Of a stretch of DNA of 64,000 nucleotides, positions 53,625 to 62,954 are shown piece by piece. The stretch is from Desulfonema magnum. GTDB taxonomy: Bacteria; Desulfobacterota; Desulfobacteria; Desulfobacterales; 4be13. The position numbers and the translations under genes are program-made. The stretch lies in assembly GCF_017377395.1 (NCBI RefSeq), contig NZ_CP061800.1, positions 6,035,633 through 6,099,632 of the forward strand. The letters are read 5' to 3'. How positions within the stretch are numbered: position 1 is the stretch's first letter; each line of letters begins with the position of its first letter. The notes beneath the pieces were generated by a model. It ran no database searches. It saw only the letters and a list, made by a program, of their open reading frames with translations, and was not told where the DNA came from.

Positions 53625-56186
53625 TCACCGGTGCCGTCGGAAAGTGATGCTCAGACCGCCCCGGTTGTCATACCGATAAGGCGGGCAGTCGTTGATCACC
53701 AGAAAAAGCCTGCCGCTTTCCGGCATGGTCACTTTTTCCCTGTCACCGATGCGGAAAACCATGTTTCCCACCTTTCCCAGCAATGTCCCGAAAGGAATCC
53801 CGGGCATCTCTTTCTGAGAATCCAGATGGCTGAATGCTTTTTCCGCGGGATGGTCTCCGTGACCTTCCGGGCCGGTGTCCGGCCATGTCTCTTTGACATC
53901 TTCCGAAGCAGCGGCCCAGTTTCCGCCGCACTCAAAATTCAGATGTTCCCCTTTGGTGACGCGGATGCCGGTGTCAGACCAGTCAGATTTGGCATCGAGA
54001 AAAAATTTCTGAGGCAAAGAAAGTTCCGGATCATCCTGAAGATCGGGCCTGTCAGATTTGGTGTCAGAGGAAATTTGAGAGGTCAATGAAAGCTCCTGAC
54101 TATTCTGATTATCTGTTGATGTTATGGTTATTCCGCTGAGAGTCCAGTAAGGAAGGTGATCAAGCTGATTGCTTTTTTTCCAGCGAGTATAAAACACCTG
54201 ATCCAATTTTCCGTTAGTTATTTTAATCGGATAAGAAATCTTTTTAAAATTTTGTGAGGAATCAATGACTATATTTTCAACCACTTGCTGATCATTCGCA
54301 ATCAGATTTATTTGCTGTTTCCCTGTCTTATCCTTTCCGAAATAACAAACAACTTCATATGTTCCGTTAGGTAGCATAACCCGAAATGCTGCGTCATGTT
54401 CCGAACTCACATAATGTGTGAAAACATTGTGGGCAGGATTCTTTTTTAGTGATTTATGGTCGAAGCAGGCGTTAATCCATCCCAAATTACCTGTTTCAAA
54501 TCGGCGGTCATATTTTACTTCAAAGACTCCGTCTGATATTTTCTTGGAGCGATTGCTTATTTTTAAAACGAGTTTCTTTCTTCCGTCTGGAAATTCCTGC
54601 AAAATGCAGGGTTGGGAAAATTTCTGCTTTTTCCGCAACAGCTTGACATTTTCTGTCTGGTAAATGATCTCATAACTTTTATCATGTTCGTCATGTCCGT
54701 GGTCGGATTGAAGCAGATAATCAGCCTCGCGTCTGTCCGGATGGTGCCTCCAGTTTACATAAAAGTGGTGCCAGTATGCTTCATAGTTACTCAGGTTGAC
54801 AACGTCCTTTTTCAAGCCATAGTAACAGATCATATGATGAAGGGGAGAAACATTCTTTGTATGTGCTTTTAAAGATTCAAAATAAGAGCCCTTTGTTTCA
54901 TATGACAGTGTGGAATGCGGCTCAACCATATCTGTAACTTGGGTCAGTTCTTTTAATTTGGGTTGCAGCAATGAATATTCATATGAAAATGTGTACAACT
55001 GCCATAATACTGTCAGAAATAATGCAGAGCCAAAGAAGATTTGCAAGAGTTTGGGAAAAGGCTCATACCAGACAAACAAAATCAACATCAGCACGAGCAG
55101 TATTCGTTCATTGATCCAGCTGCTGCCCAATGCGGTCCAGGGCTGGCTGAAATAAAGGTACAGAAGGCATCCGAAGCCGATAAGCATCACATCCCGCTGA
55201 GAAACAGCCTTCTCTCTGATTATCCTGACGATAATGTTGCTCAGAACAGCAAGAATAATAATGATCCAAACAACTCTGACAATGGGTTTATGGGCATCGG
55301 TATAGGTAACAAGCGTAAGGTCCTCCCACAGATATGTTAGCAAAAAATCTGTCCCTCTGTATTCCTCATTGCCCGGAGGAGAATAAGTAACATGGTATAT
55401 CCCCAAAAAAAAGACAGGCATAAAGAGAAAAGCCTGGAATATTAAATCCTTTAAAGAGCGAATACCGCCTGAATTATCTGTGTTTTTGTTCGGCGTTCTG
55501 ATTTTACGATACAGGTATGCAGCCAAATCACAAAAATAAATAACTGCCAATATAACCATCATGGCGGCAAAAGGAGCAAAATGGGTTAAAAAAGTCAGGT
55601 ATGTCAAAGTAAAAAAAATACATATTTCCCGATGCCCGATTTGGGAACGAATTCTCAGCCAGTAGCCCACGGTAAAGAAACAAAGAGGGATTGCAAGCGT
55701 ATAGGCGAAAAATCCCATATGAAAAAAATTATGGTATGAAAAAATAAAAGCGCTTAGGGAAAATACATTCGTGTCTGTATCGTAATACTTTGTCAGATAT
55801 ATGTGAGACAGAGGAAGCAGAATGATCATAAGGGTCAGCAATATTTTTTGAGCTGTAATCGGTTCAGTAATGATCATAAAAACAGGCAATAACCATTGGG
55901 CTGTCACATTGGGCAAAAGAGAAAAATGCACATCGAAAAAATGTCTTAACTGATAATTGGAATGGTCAAAAAATTGCAACAAAATCTTGGCATTGTAAAC
56001 ATGGCTGGGACCATCTTGGCTAGGAAAGAAAGGATATATCCATATGGGCAGAATATGAATAAAAAGTAATATTCCGAGTATCGAATACCAAATTTTTTTG
56101 CATTCCAATGCGCTGCAAATGAACCCGTAAACTCGGTTTATCCGCTCTATAGAATCATTGGGAATAAATATGTCATGTTGCTTCAT
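53625..56186 (-). CDS. Polytopic membrane protein (GT-C-like) with C-terminal LecA-like lectin domain
   Basis: 853 residues. About 11 hydrophobic helices occupy 30-440, with PIWIYPFFPSQDGPSHVYNA in the first extracytoplasmic loop, a placement typical of GT-C lipid-linked-sugar glycosyltransferases with an acidic catalytic loop. A beta-rich region (~540-700; NGTYEVVCYFGKDKTGKQQI) resembles a carbohydrate-binding module. Residues ~735-853 are a PA-IL/LecA-like domain (SDWSDTGIRVTKGEHLNFEC, INDCPPYRYDNRGG). The last ~120 residues are ~85 percent identical to the tail of the next gene, although the rest is unrelated. The glycosyltransferase role is inference. Confidence 0.65.
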   Translation of the reverse strand: MKQHDIFIPNDSIERINRVYGFICSALECKKIWYSILGILLFIHILPIWIYPFFPSQDGPSHVYNAKILLQFFDHSNYQLRHFFDVHFSLLPNVTAQWLLPVFMIITEPITAQKILLTLMIILLPLSHIYLTKYYDTDTNVFSLSAFIFSYHNFFHMGFFAYTLAIPLCFFTVGYWLRIRSQIGHREICIFFTLTYLTFLTHFAPFAAMMVILAVIYFCDLAAYLYRKIRTPNKNTDNSGGIRSLKDLIFQAFLFMPVFFLGIYHVTYSPPGNEEYRGTDFLLTYLWEDLTLVTYTDAHKPIVRVVWIIIILAVLSNIIVRIIREKAVSQRDVMLIGFGCLLYLYFSQPWTALGSSWINERILLVLMLILFVWYEPFPKLLQIFFGSALFLTVLWQLYTFSYEYSLLQPKLKELTQVTDMVEPHSTLSYETKGSYFESLKAHTKNVSPLHHMICYYGLKKDVVNLSNYEAYWHHFYVNWRHHPDRREADYLLQSDHGHDEHDKSYEIIYQTENVKLLRKKQKFSQPCILQEFPDGRKKLVLKISNRSKKISDGVFEVKYDRRFETGNLGWINACFDHKSLKKNPAHNVFTHYVSSEHDAAFRVMLPNGTYEVVCYFGKDKTGKQQINLIANDQQVVENIVIDSSQNFKKISYPIKITNGKLDQVFYTRWKKSNQLDHLPYWTLSGITITSTDNQNSQELSLTSQISSDTKSDRPDLQDDPELSLPQKFFLDAKSDWSDTGIRVTKGEHLNFECGGNWAAASEDVKETWPDTGPEGHGDHPAEKAFSHLDSQKEMPGIPFGTLLGKVGNMVFRIGDREKVTMPESGRLFLVINDCPPYRYDNRGGLSITFRRHR

Positions 56187-56485
56187 TTATTTTCTCTGCT
56201 TTCTGCTTCATCATTTCAACTAACCAGAAGAAGCTGTTTTTAGCTATGGCGCGTTTCACATGACTTGATACTGAAATCGGGTATTAAGTGCCTGAAAATA
56301 GCTAATGCGATACTTTAAAATAGTATCAAGTCATGTGAAACGCGCTATAATAAATGATTCCGGAAATAACATCCGGTTTACCAATAGTTGGATAATGCTT
56401 CAATTTTGGATATAATATCTGTAATATTCTGAATCAAATTGATAAAGACAGAAGATATCCAGATTTGGGACACGACCATTTTCTT
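56187..56485. other. Gap with a 28-bp inverted repeat
   Basis: TATGGCGCGTTTCACATGAC plus TTGATACT (56245-56272) is inverted at 56322-56349 with one mismatch; 49 bases lie between. No T-tract follows. It lies between the two genes with shared lectin tails. Confidence 0.65.
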
Positions 56486-59400
56486 TTACTCCTTTCGAAT
56501 CATGATGTTCAGACCGCCCCGGTTATCATACCGATAAGGCGGGCAGTCGTTGATCACCAGAAAAAGCCTGCCGCTTTCCGGCATGAGGACCTTTTCCTTA
56601 TCGCTGATAGGAAAAATTGTATTTCCTATCTTTCCCAGCAACGTCCCGAAAGGAATGCCCGGCATCTCTTTCTGAGAATCCAGATGGCTGAATGCTTTTT
56701 CCGCGGGATGATCTCCGTGGCCTTCCGGCCCGGCATCCGGCCATGTCTGCCTGACTTCCTCCGGAGCCGCAGCCCAGGTTCCGCGGCACTCAAAATTCAG
56801 CTTTTCCCCTTTGGTGACGCGGATGCCGGTGTCAGACCAGTCGGATTTGGCATCAAGAAAAAAGGGTGTTGCTGAACCTTTTGCAACATCTCTTGTGGGA
56901 GAAAAAAATTCCAGAATATCATCTTCCCTGGTGGCAGAGACTATTCTGTGGCTGATGCGCTTAATATATTTTTTATCCGCTTTCATATCCCTTCGCGCGT
57001 GTTTTGCCCATGGTGAATAGAGGTCTTTTTCAACAGCCGCCTGAAAATACTCCCAAGCCTCACGGGTCTGACGGATGGCCTTGCGAAGAAGCGAATTTCC
57101 CGCGTGTGTTTCTCCTGCCCGCAATTTCATCATGCCTGCTTCGAGATTCTGGTTTCTGTCATACTTTCTGATCAGCGCGATCTTCCAACAGGCTTCTCCC
57201 ACATAACGGCTGTAAGGATATTCAGAAATGATTGTTTCGTACCATTCAGCGGCCTTGTCTCTTTGACCAAGCTGCTCATAGCTGATGCCTGTGGTAAGAA
57301 TACAGAGGATCACATCGAGAAGATCATGATTCTCCCGTTCATAAAGCAGTTTTTCCATTTCCCGGATGGCTTTGTGATAATATTTCTCAGCTTCGTCCCT
57401 CTTATTTTCCCGGGACAGCCGGCCGGCTATTTCATAGTTTTTTGCACCTTCGATATAAGTTCTTACAGGCAGATTTCTTTTTAACGCGCCGAATATTATC
57501 AGCAGAAATGCGGTCAGAAGCGCCAGAACAAGGAGCCACGGACGAAGGATTGTCAGAACCTTCTCTATGCACGCAAACAGTTCTTGAAAGCGGAATCTGT
57601 CCGACAAGAAACTCAGTTTTTCAGCAAAGGGTCTGGCTATTCCCAGGCACAATACAGAACTGATAAAAATGGCGATCCAAGTGAAGCTGGTAATCCCCCA
57701 TCCGACCTTTTCCCAAAACGTTTTGCCGTAGGTCAGTACCACTTCGCTCTCCCGGGGAATGACCATCATCAGATGAGGACTTACCGGATAGACACCATGC
57801 GCGCCCCGGACCTGCCAGTTGGGAAAGTAAGATACTTTGACAAGGTGAGGAATGCCGATTTTGTTGGTAGTAAAACGGATTTCCATATGGTCAAGATGCG
57901 TTTCAATGCTGAGATCCTCTGTGTCCAGCGTGTGTTTTCGGAAGGAGGATAAATCAGAGACCTGGTCTGTTTTGTTCAAAAAAACCGCACGATCTTCCTC
58001 ATGGATGACAAATTGTTCAGGAACCAAAAGCACGTCGTTTTGTTCCGGGTGCTTATACCATTCATAAAAATCCTCAGCCCAGGTGTCCGAGGTATAAAGC
58101 ACCGGCCGGATGTCAGGCACATCCACATATTTTCCATCGCATTCCAGATAACGATACACGGAAAGCTGTCCAAAATCCGCTTCTCTTTTAAACACCGGGA
58201 ACTCGGAAATAACCCTTTTGGCCTCGGTTGTGGCTAAGATGAGTTGGGAAATATTGTATAATTTAAGATGAGCCGGAAGTGTGGCCGGATTCATTCTGGA
58301 GAAAATATAGGAAGTGGGGGTTTTTATATCGCGGGAATATTCGGTTTGCAAAAAAGCAACACATTTGGAAGCCATGGAAGATGCATAATGGATGCCCTCC
58401 ATGGTCTGCCTGCCTGAAAAAACAGGAAGCGATTCAAACACCCGGTCTCCGCCATACCGGCCGTATTCGTCGCATTTTTCATATCCCACCCTGGGCGCGC
58501 CGAACGGGTCCGTGTTTTCCGAATGTCTCAGATAATCGTTTATCCTTACAAAATCCCTGTATCCGGGGGTGGCTTCATATCCTTTGTTATTATAACGATA
58601 CCACTGTCCGGGTTTGGCTGAACCCAGCATCACTGCCATCACACATAAAAAGCAGAAAATAGCGGCTCCGGATATTCTGACGTTTACAGGACACCACGAC
58701 AAAAAACTGCCTGAAACATCCGCAAAAAACATTAAAATCAGGACAAACAGAACTGGCGGGAGAAACCGGATATCCGGTATGTTGAGGAAATGGGAGCCAA
58801 AATATATCGCCACACATCCGAAAATCAGACCCGCGTATATTCCGAAAGTTCGGGGACCAGGTTCGGATATCAAGTGCTGTACTGCTACCTTGACAATTTT
58901 GGAGAAGAAAAAGAACCATCCCGCAGTCAGCGTAAAAACGCCGCATACAGAGGCCATAACAGCGGTTTTAAGAAAGAATGCCTTCACTTTCTCATCCCCT
59001 GCGGAGCGGCTGATGATCTGATATAATTCCGCTATTATCACGGTCAGCACTGTCATAAAGCACAGGAACCCGAATGCTTTGCAGAATTTCTCAAATCTTG
59101 AGTTCTTTTTGGTGAACCACAGCGCGGCTGCTGCCATCATCAGGGAAAAGAACAGAGATATGGGAATTACCCAGTTTTTCATCTGAGCGGCCAGACTTTT
59201 TCCCAACAGAGACTGAGACAGATTCGGAACGGTCACGCCTGTATGCCATAAATCTTTCCCCAGGATCAGATACTGACTCAGAAGATAAACAAGGGTGAAA
59301 GCAAACATGCCTGTAAACAGGACCATCAGGATATGTGAGCTTTTTAACTGCTTGCTGAAATAAAATTTTAGCACTCCTTTTCTCAGGCAGGATAAGGCAA

Positions 59401-60274
59401 CGCTGGGGCCGATCATGAGGAAAATGGCACCCAGTCCGGTCAAGGTGTAACGCAGGTTCATAAAATCCCGCCAGATAATATAAACCGGGCTGGTGTAAGG
59501 ATAACGATACGCCAGGATAGGCAGAATCCAGAACGCCATGACCCCGAAACCGATCCAGGCAATTTTCCAGATATAGCGTATCTTTCCTTTGGCAAAATAC
59601 AGGCATATCACCCACAACACCGCCGGAATAAACACAAAAAGATGAGAAAGTCCGATCAGGCCCAGAAGAATGCCGTTTTTCACTGCCCCTTTCTCCGTGT
59701 CCGACCCCCTGTAAACAGACCCCATGAACCAGGGAAGCAGGGCAAACGCCAGCATGTAGCAGAATTCTCCGGCAAAGGTGCTTAACGCGTTGCCGCCGAA
59801 CATGGTATAGGATTCATTGAACACTATCAGAAATGAGGCCCCGGCTCCCATGACGGGAACAGGAAAGCGGTATCTCATAGCCCGTAATCCGAAATAGGTG
59901 GTCACGGGCAACAGAAAAATACCGGTCATAATAGCCAGTTTAAGTGTTACGGACAGCGGAAGACCAAAAAGATAACTGGGCAGGGCCGCCAGCAGAAAGG
60001 GCGGAATAAAATAAAAGCTGAAATTGGGGTATCCGCAGAAATTGCCCATATCCCATCCCATCAGACGGCCATCAGGGAGCAATTCTGTGAGCATATGATG
60101 AGCTACGCCATACCAGCTCGCAGTGTCCCCTCCGGTAACAATAGTATCTGAAAAAAGATATCTGATATCAAAATAAAGTGCCAAGAACATCAGAAGATAT
60201 GTCAGAAGAACGAAGTCTGTAATGTTTTCGAGTTGATAAGTTTTTGATTTTTTGTTTGTTTCCATTGCGTTCAT
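56486..60274 (-). CDS. Very large polytopic membrane protein (PTPS-related type) with TPRs and LecA-like domain
   Basis: 1,262 residues. About 14 membrane helices in ~20-560, with DTIVTGGDTASWYGVAHHML and GRLMGWDMGNFCGYPNFSFYF in the first loop. This is the pattern of the 6-pyruvoyl-tetrahydropterin-synthase-related membrane family, thought to be GT-C enzymes acting on polyprenyl-linked sugars. An extracytoplasmic part (560-900) follows, then a helix (LLVLALLTAFLLIIFGAL), then TPR-like repeats (~945-1100; NKRDEAEKYYHKAI, GQRDKAAEWYETII), then a LecA-like domain (~1136-1262; AFSHLDSQKEMPGIPFGTLL). Start ATG 60274 follows GGGATGG; MET six bases on is an alternative. Confidence 0.65.
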   Translation of the reverse strand: MNAMETNKKSKTYQLENITDFVLLTYLLMFLALYFDIRYLFSDTIVTGGDTASWYGVAHHMLTELLPDGRLMGWDMGNFCGYPNFSFYFIPPFLLAALPSYLFGLPLSVTLKLAIMTGIFLLPVTTYFGLRAMRYRFPVPVMGAGASFLIVFNESYTMFGGNALSTFAGEFCYMLAFALLPWFMGSVYRGSDTEKGAVKNGILLGLIGLSHLFVFIPAVLWVICLYFAKGKIRYIWKIAWIGFGVMAFWILPILAYRYPYTSPVYIIWRDFMNLRYTLTGLGAIFLMIGPSVALSCLRKGVLKFYFSKQLKSSHILMVLFTGMFAFTLVYLLSQYLILGKDLWHTGVTVPNLSQSLLGKSLAAQMKNWVIPISLFFSLMMAAAALWFTKKNSRFEKFCKAFGFLCFMTVLTVIIAELYQIISRSAGDEKVKAFFLKTAVMASVCGVFTLTAGWFFFFSKIVKVAVQHLISEPGPRTFGIYAGLIFGCVAIYFGSHFLNIPDIRFLPPVLFVLILMFFADVSGSFLSWCPVNVRISGAAIFCFLCVMAVMLGSAKPGQWYRYNNKGYEATPGYRDFVRINDYLRHSENTDPFGAPRVGYEKCDEYGRYGGDRVFESLPVFSGRQTMEGIHYASSMASKCVAFLQTEYSRDIKTPTSYIFSRMNPATLPAHLKLYNISQLILATTEAKRVISEFPVFKREADFGQLSVYRYLECDGKYVDVPDIRPVLYTSDTWAEDFYEWYKHPEQNDVLLVPEQFVIHEEDRAVFLNKTDQVSDLSSFRKHTLDTEDLSIETHLDHMEIRFTTNKIGIPHLVKVSYFPNWQVRGAHGVYPVSPHLMMVIPRESEVVLTYGKTFWEKVGWGITSFTWIAIFISSVLCLGIARPFAEKLSFLSDRFRFQELFACIEKVLTILRPWLLVLALLTAFLLIIFGALKRNLPVRTYIEGAKNYEIAGRLSRENKRDEAEKYYHKAIREMEKLLYERENHDLLDVILCILTTGISYEQLGQRDKAAEWYETIISEYPYSRYVGEACWKIALIRKYDRNQNLEAGMMKLRAGETHAGNSLLRKAIRQTREAWEYFQAAVEKDLYSPWAKHARRDMKADKKYIKRISHRIVSATREDDILEFFSPTRDVAKGSATPFFLDAKSDWSDTGIRVTKGEKLNFECRGTWAAAPEEVRQTWPDAGPEGHGDHPAEKAFSHLDSQKEMPGIPFGTLLGKIGNTIFPISDKEKVLMPESGRLFLVINDCPPYRYDNRGGLNIMIRKE

Positions 60275-60767
60275 CCATCCCGTGAGCCTGAATTGAATTT
60301 TGAGTTGAATCCATACAGTCGATGATCAAGTTTTTTTCTGTCATTCCTGCTTTCGCAGGCTTCGGCGTGAACTCAGACATCGGCGAACTCAGTCGGGTCG
60401 TCGAACGGAATGACAAGCTTTTGTCGAAATTGGCTCAGAAAATTTGATCATCGAGATATAGCTGCAATTTTTTTGAATGTCAAACCAGCAAATCAGGAAT
60501 ATCTGTCAGGACGAATGCTTAAATTGAAAATTATAAAAATCTTGTAGTGCGTATTTGCAACATGGGGGAGTAGTCTCAGTCTCGGAGGGGTGCCTGAAAA
60601 CAGCCTGGAAACTCATTATCACTCGATGTTCAAGTTTTTTGACCCGGTTCTAAAAACCCTGTCATTCCTGCGAAAGCAGGAATCCATTTGGGCAGAGGCC
60701 ACGCTTCCGGAAGCAGTGGATTCCTGCTTTCGCAGGAATGACAGAAAAAGACTTGATCATCGAGTTA
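60275..60767. other. Intergenic region with two MITE-like copies
   Basis: Occupied by the elements at 60317-60458 and 60622-60768 (separate entries). No gene; small frames are repeat translations. Confidence 0.6.
60317..60458. mobile_element. MITE-like TIR element, copy 2 (altered centre)
   Basis: Ends TCGATGATCAAGTTTTTTTC and AAAATTTGATCATCGA. The left CTGTCATTCCTGC arm is followed by CTTCGGCGTGAACTCAG and GGTCGTCGAACGGAATGACA, so the original dyad centre has been replaced by another short repeat. A fragment of that replacement also occurs at 2110. Confidence 0.65.
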
Positions 60768-60768
60768 T
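60622..60768. mobile_element. MITE-like TIR element, copy 3, reaching the uvrC stop
   Basis: Ends ACTCGATGTTCAAGTTTTTT and AAGACTTGATCATCGAGT; inner CTGTCATTCCTGCGAAAGCA dyad with 60-odd bases between arms. The right end touches the uvrC stop codon (60768-60770), so the element may contribute to the terminator region or even supply the stop. Confidence 0.7.
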
Positions 60769-62591
60769 CAGGACTTTGTTTTCAATTTTTCTTTCACCGC
60801 TTCCGCGAGATTGCGATTCATCCCGGGAAGTCTGCTGATTTCTTCGGGCGTTGCTGTCCGAATATTTTGGATGCTCCCGAAATGTTGAAGCAGCGTCTGT
60901 TTTCGTTTTTTTCCGATTCCCGGAACCGTATCAAGAACAGAAATAACCGCGGTCTGGCTGCGGCGTCTGCGGTGAAAAGATATCGCATAACGATGGGCTT
61001 CGTCCCTTATCCGCTGAAGCAAAAAAAGCAGGTCCTTTTTGCCCATATTTACAGGATTTGCCCTTCCGGGCTTATAAATTTTATCCTCGGTTTCCCCGTT
61101 TTTCTCATCTTTTTTGGCAATGCCGATCACCTCGAATTCCCCCTCAATATTCAGTTCTCTCAGGACCGACACAGCAATATTCAACTGCCCTTTGCCGCCG
61201 TCAAGCATCAGAAGATCAGGCCAGGGTTCTGATGCCTTTCCTTTGCCATAGCGTCTTTTCATGACCTCGGCCATATAAGCGTAGTCATCTGGTTTTGTGA
61301 CGGTTCTGATGTTGTATTTCCGATATGATGTCTTATCAGGTTTTCCCTTTTCAAAGACAACCATTCCGGCCACAGGGTTTGTTCCTGAAATATTAGAATT
61401 GTCAAAACATTCAATGCGGTTCGGCAGGCGAGTCATTTTCAGTGCTTTTTGAAGCCGGGCAAGCATATCCGATTCCGCAGCCGCGGATGAAATCTTATTT
61501 TTCAGTTCGTTTTCAGCGTTCTGAATCGCCATCTGAATCAGCCGCGTCTTTTCTCCTCTGCGCGGTTGTAAAATACTTACTTTTTCGCCTTTGATATTTT
61601 TCAGCCACGCTTCAGTCAGAGCAACGTCTTCAATGGGAAAGGGAATAAAAATCTCTTTGGGAACGAAATGACTTTGTTTTTCGTAATACTGCCGGATAAA
61701 CGCGCTGACCATCTCCGCATCTGTTGACAGCGTTTCTGTGAAACTGAAATGCCGGGTTCCCAGGAGATACCCGCCCCGGATAAAGAGTATGGTCATCAGC
61801 GTAAATTCGGGAGAACGGGCAATGCCCAGGATATCCCTGTCCTTAAAATCAGTTGTCACGGCGACCTGTTTTTCAAGGATATTTTCAAGGGCAAACATCT
61901 TATCCCTGAGAACCGCGGCATTTTCATACTCCTGCGCCTCGGCCGCGGCCATCATTTCTTTTTTTATTTTCTGGATCAGTTCAGGGGTGCGTCCTTTTAA
62001 AAACAGGATCACCTCTTTTAGCATCTCGTTGTAAACGGTTTTATCCACATCAAAACAGCAGGGACCGAGACAAGTGCCTATCTGGTAGTTGAGACACGGG
62101 CGGGACCGGTTTTTAAAAACCCTTGTCTTACATTTGCGGAGTCTGAAGGTCTTATTGATGATTTTAAATGTTCGCCAGACAGCCGAAGAAGAAGTGAACG
62201 GGCCGAAATACATTGCACCGTCGTTTTCTGTCTTTCGGACAACCGTAAGGTTCGGATACGGATGTTTTATGTCCAGACGCAGGGAGGGATAACGTTTGTC
62301 GTCTTTTAAAATGACGTTGTAACGGGGCCTGTGACGCTTTATCAGATTCGACTCGAGAAGCAGTGCTTCCTGTTCGGTTCCGGTGATGATGGTTTCAAAG
62401 CTTGCAATTTTTTTCACCAGAACGCTGGTTTTCAAATCTGCCTGCGCAGGTTTGTTAAAATAGGAGGCAAGTCGCCTTTTCAGGTTGCGGGCTTTTCCCA
62501 CATAAATAACCTTCCCCTCAGGGTCCTTCATAAGATAGACCCCGGGGGCAGATGAGACTTTGGATAATTTTTCGTTCAGGGTATGTGACAT
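60768..62591 (-). CDS. uvrC: Excinuclease ABC subunit C
   Basis: 607 residues, normal length. GIY-YIG nuclease domain at the N-terminus (PGVYLMKDPEGKVIYVGKAR) for the 3' incision, a CLNYQIGTCLGPCC zinc-like stretch, a UVR motif (AAAEAQEYENAAVLRDKMFA), an RNase-H-like domain for the 5' incision (ECFDNSNISGTNPVAGMVVF, LMLDGGKGQLN) and C-terminal HhH (VLDTVPGIGKKRKQTLLQHF). It lies downstream of guaB with a REP array between. The stop abuts a MITE end. Confidence 0.96.
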   Translation of the reverse strand: MSHTLNEKLSKVSSAPGVYLMKDPEGKVIYVGKARNLKRRLASYFNKPAQADLKTSVLVKKIASFETIITGTEQEALLLESNLIKRHRPRYNVILKDDKRYPSLRLDIKHPYPNLTVVRKTENDGAMYFGPFTSSSAVWRTFKIINKTFRLRKCKTRVFKNRSRPCLNYQIGTCLGPCCFDVDKTVYNEMLKEVILFLKGRTPELIQKIKKEMMAAAEAQEYENAAVLRDKMFALENILEKQVAVTTDFKDRDILGIARSPEFTLMTILFIRGGYLLGTRHFSFTETLSTDAEMVSAFIRQYYEKQSHFVPKEIFIPFPIEDVALTEAWLKNIKGEKVSILQPRRGEKTRLIQMAIQNAENELKNKISSAAAESDMLARLQKALKMTRLPNRIECFDNSNISGTNPVAGMVVFEKGKPDKTSYRKYNIRTVTKPDDYAYMAEVMKRRYGKGKASEPWPDLLMLDGGKGQLNIAVSVLRELNIEGEFEVIGIAKKDEKNGETEDKIYKPGRANPVNMGKKDLLFLLQRIRDEAHRYAISFHRRRRSQTAVISVLDTVPGIGKKRKQTLLQHFGSIQNIRTATPEEISRLPGMNRNLAEAVKEKLKTKS

Positions 62592-62690
62592 TTTTGACGG
62601 AAAACAAGATGGGTTTTTTAGTATCCTTCATAGAAGCTAAAAAGTAGTGTCTGGCCGTATTGTTTATGGAGGGTCGGACTGGACTGCCGA

Positions 62691-62723
62691 AGACCTCCGA
62701 GGTTTTGGAAACCCCGGAGGTCT
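62691..62723. repeat. Short perfect-type hairpin
   Basis: AGACCTCCGAGGTTT (62691-62705) pairs with AAACCCCGGAGGTCT with one mismatch and a tiny loop (TGG). No T-run on either side. Confidence 0.6.
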
Positions 62724-62786
62724 GTTACCCTTCAAAACCTATTTGGTCAGATATTCGTTTCAGCAAAAATCCGGATAAAAAATTAT

Positions 62787-62943
62787 CCGGAGTGCCAAAC
62801 TGCAAGTTTGGCACTCCGGAACGACAAAAATTTGCCAAACTGCAAGTTTGGCACTCCGGAACGACAAAAATTTGCCAAACTGCAGGTTTGGCACTCCGGA
62901 ACGACAAAGATTTGCCAAACTGCAAGTTTGGCACTCCGGAACG
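62787..62943. repeat. REP array: four CCAAACTGCAAGTTTGG stem-loops at 40-bp period
   Basis: Four units share GCCAAACTGCAAGTTTGGCA and CTCCGGAACGACAAA; one has CAGG in place of CAAG. The first unit is bordered by CCGGAGTG on the left, giving the full palindrome CCGGAGTGCC...GGCACTCCGG. This is the best-preserved array of the REP family in the window. Confidence 0.9.
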
Positions 62944-62954
62944 ATTATTTGGCT

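Larger units (their letters stand above)
62592..62954. other. Gap with hairpin and REP array between guaB and uvrC
   Basis: A clean dyad AGACCTCCGAGGTTT / AAACCCCGGAGGTCT is at 62691-62723 and the REP array at 62787-62943. The array directly follows the guaB stop, so it can fold at the mRNA 3' end. No gene. Confidence 0.6.
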
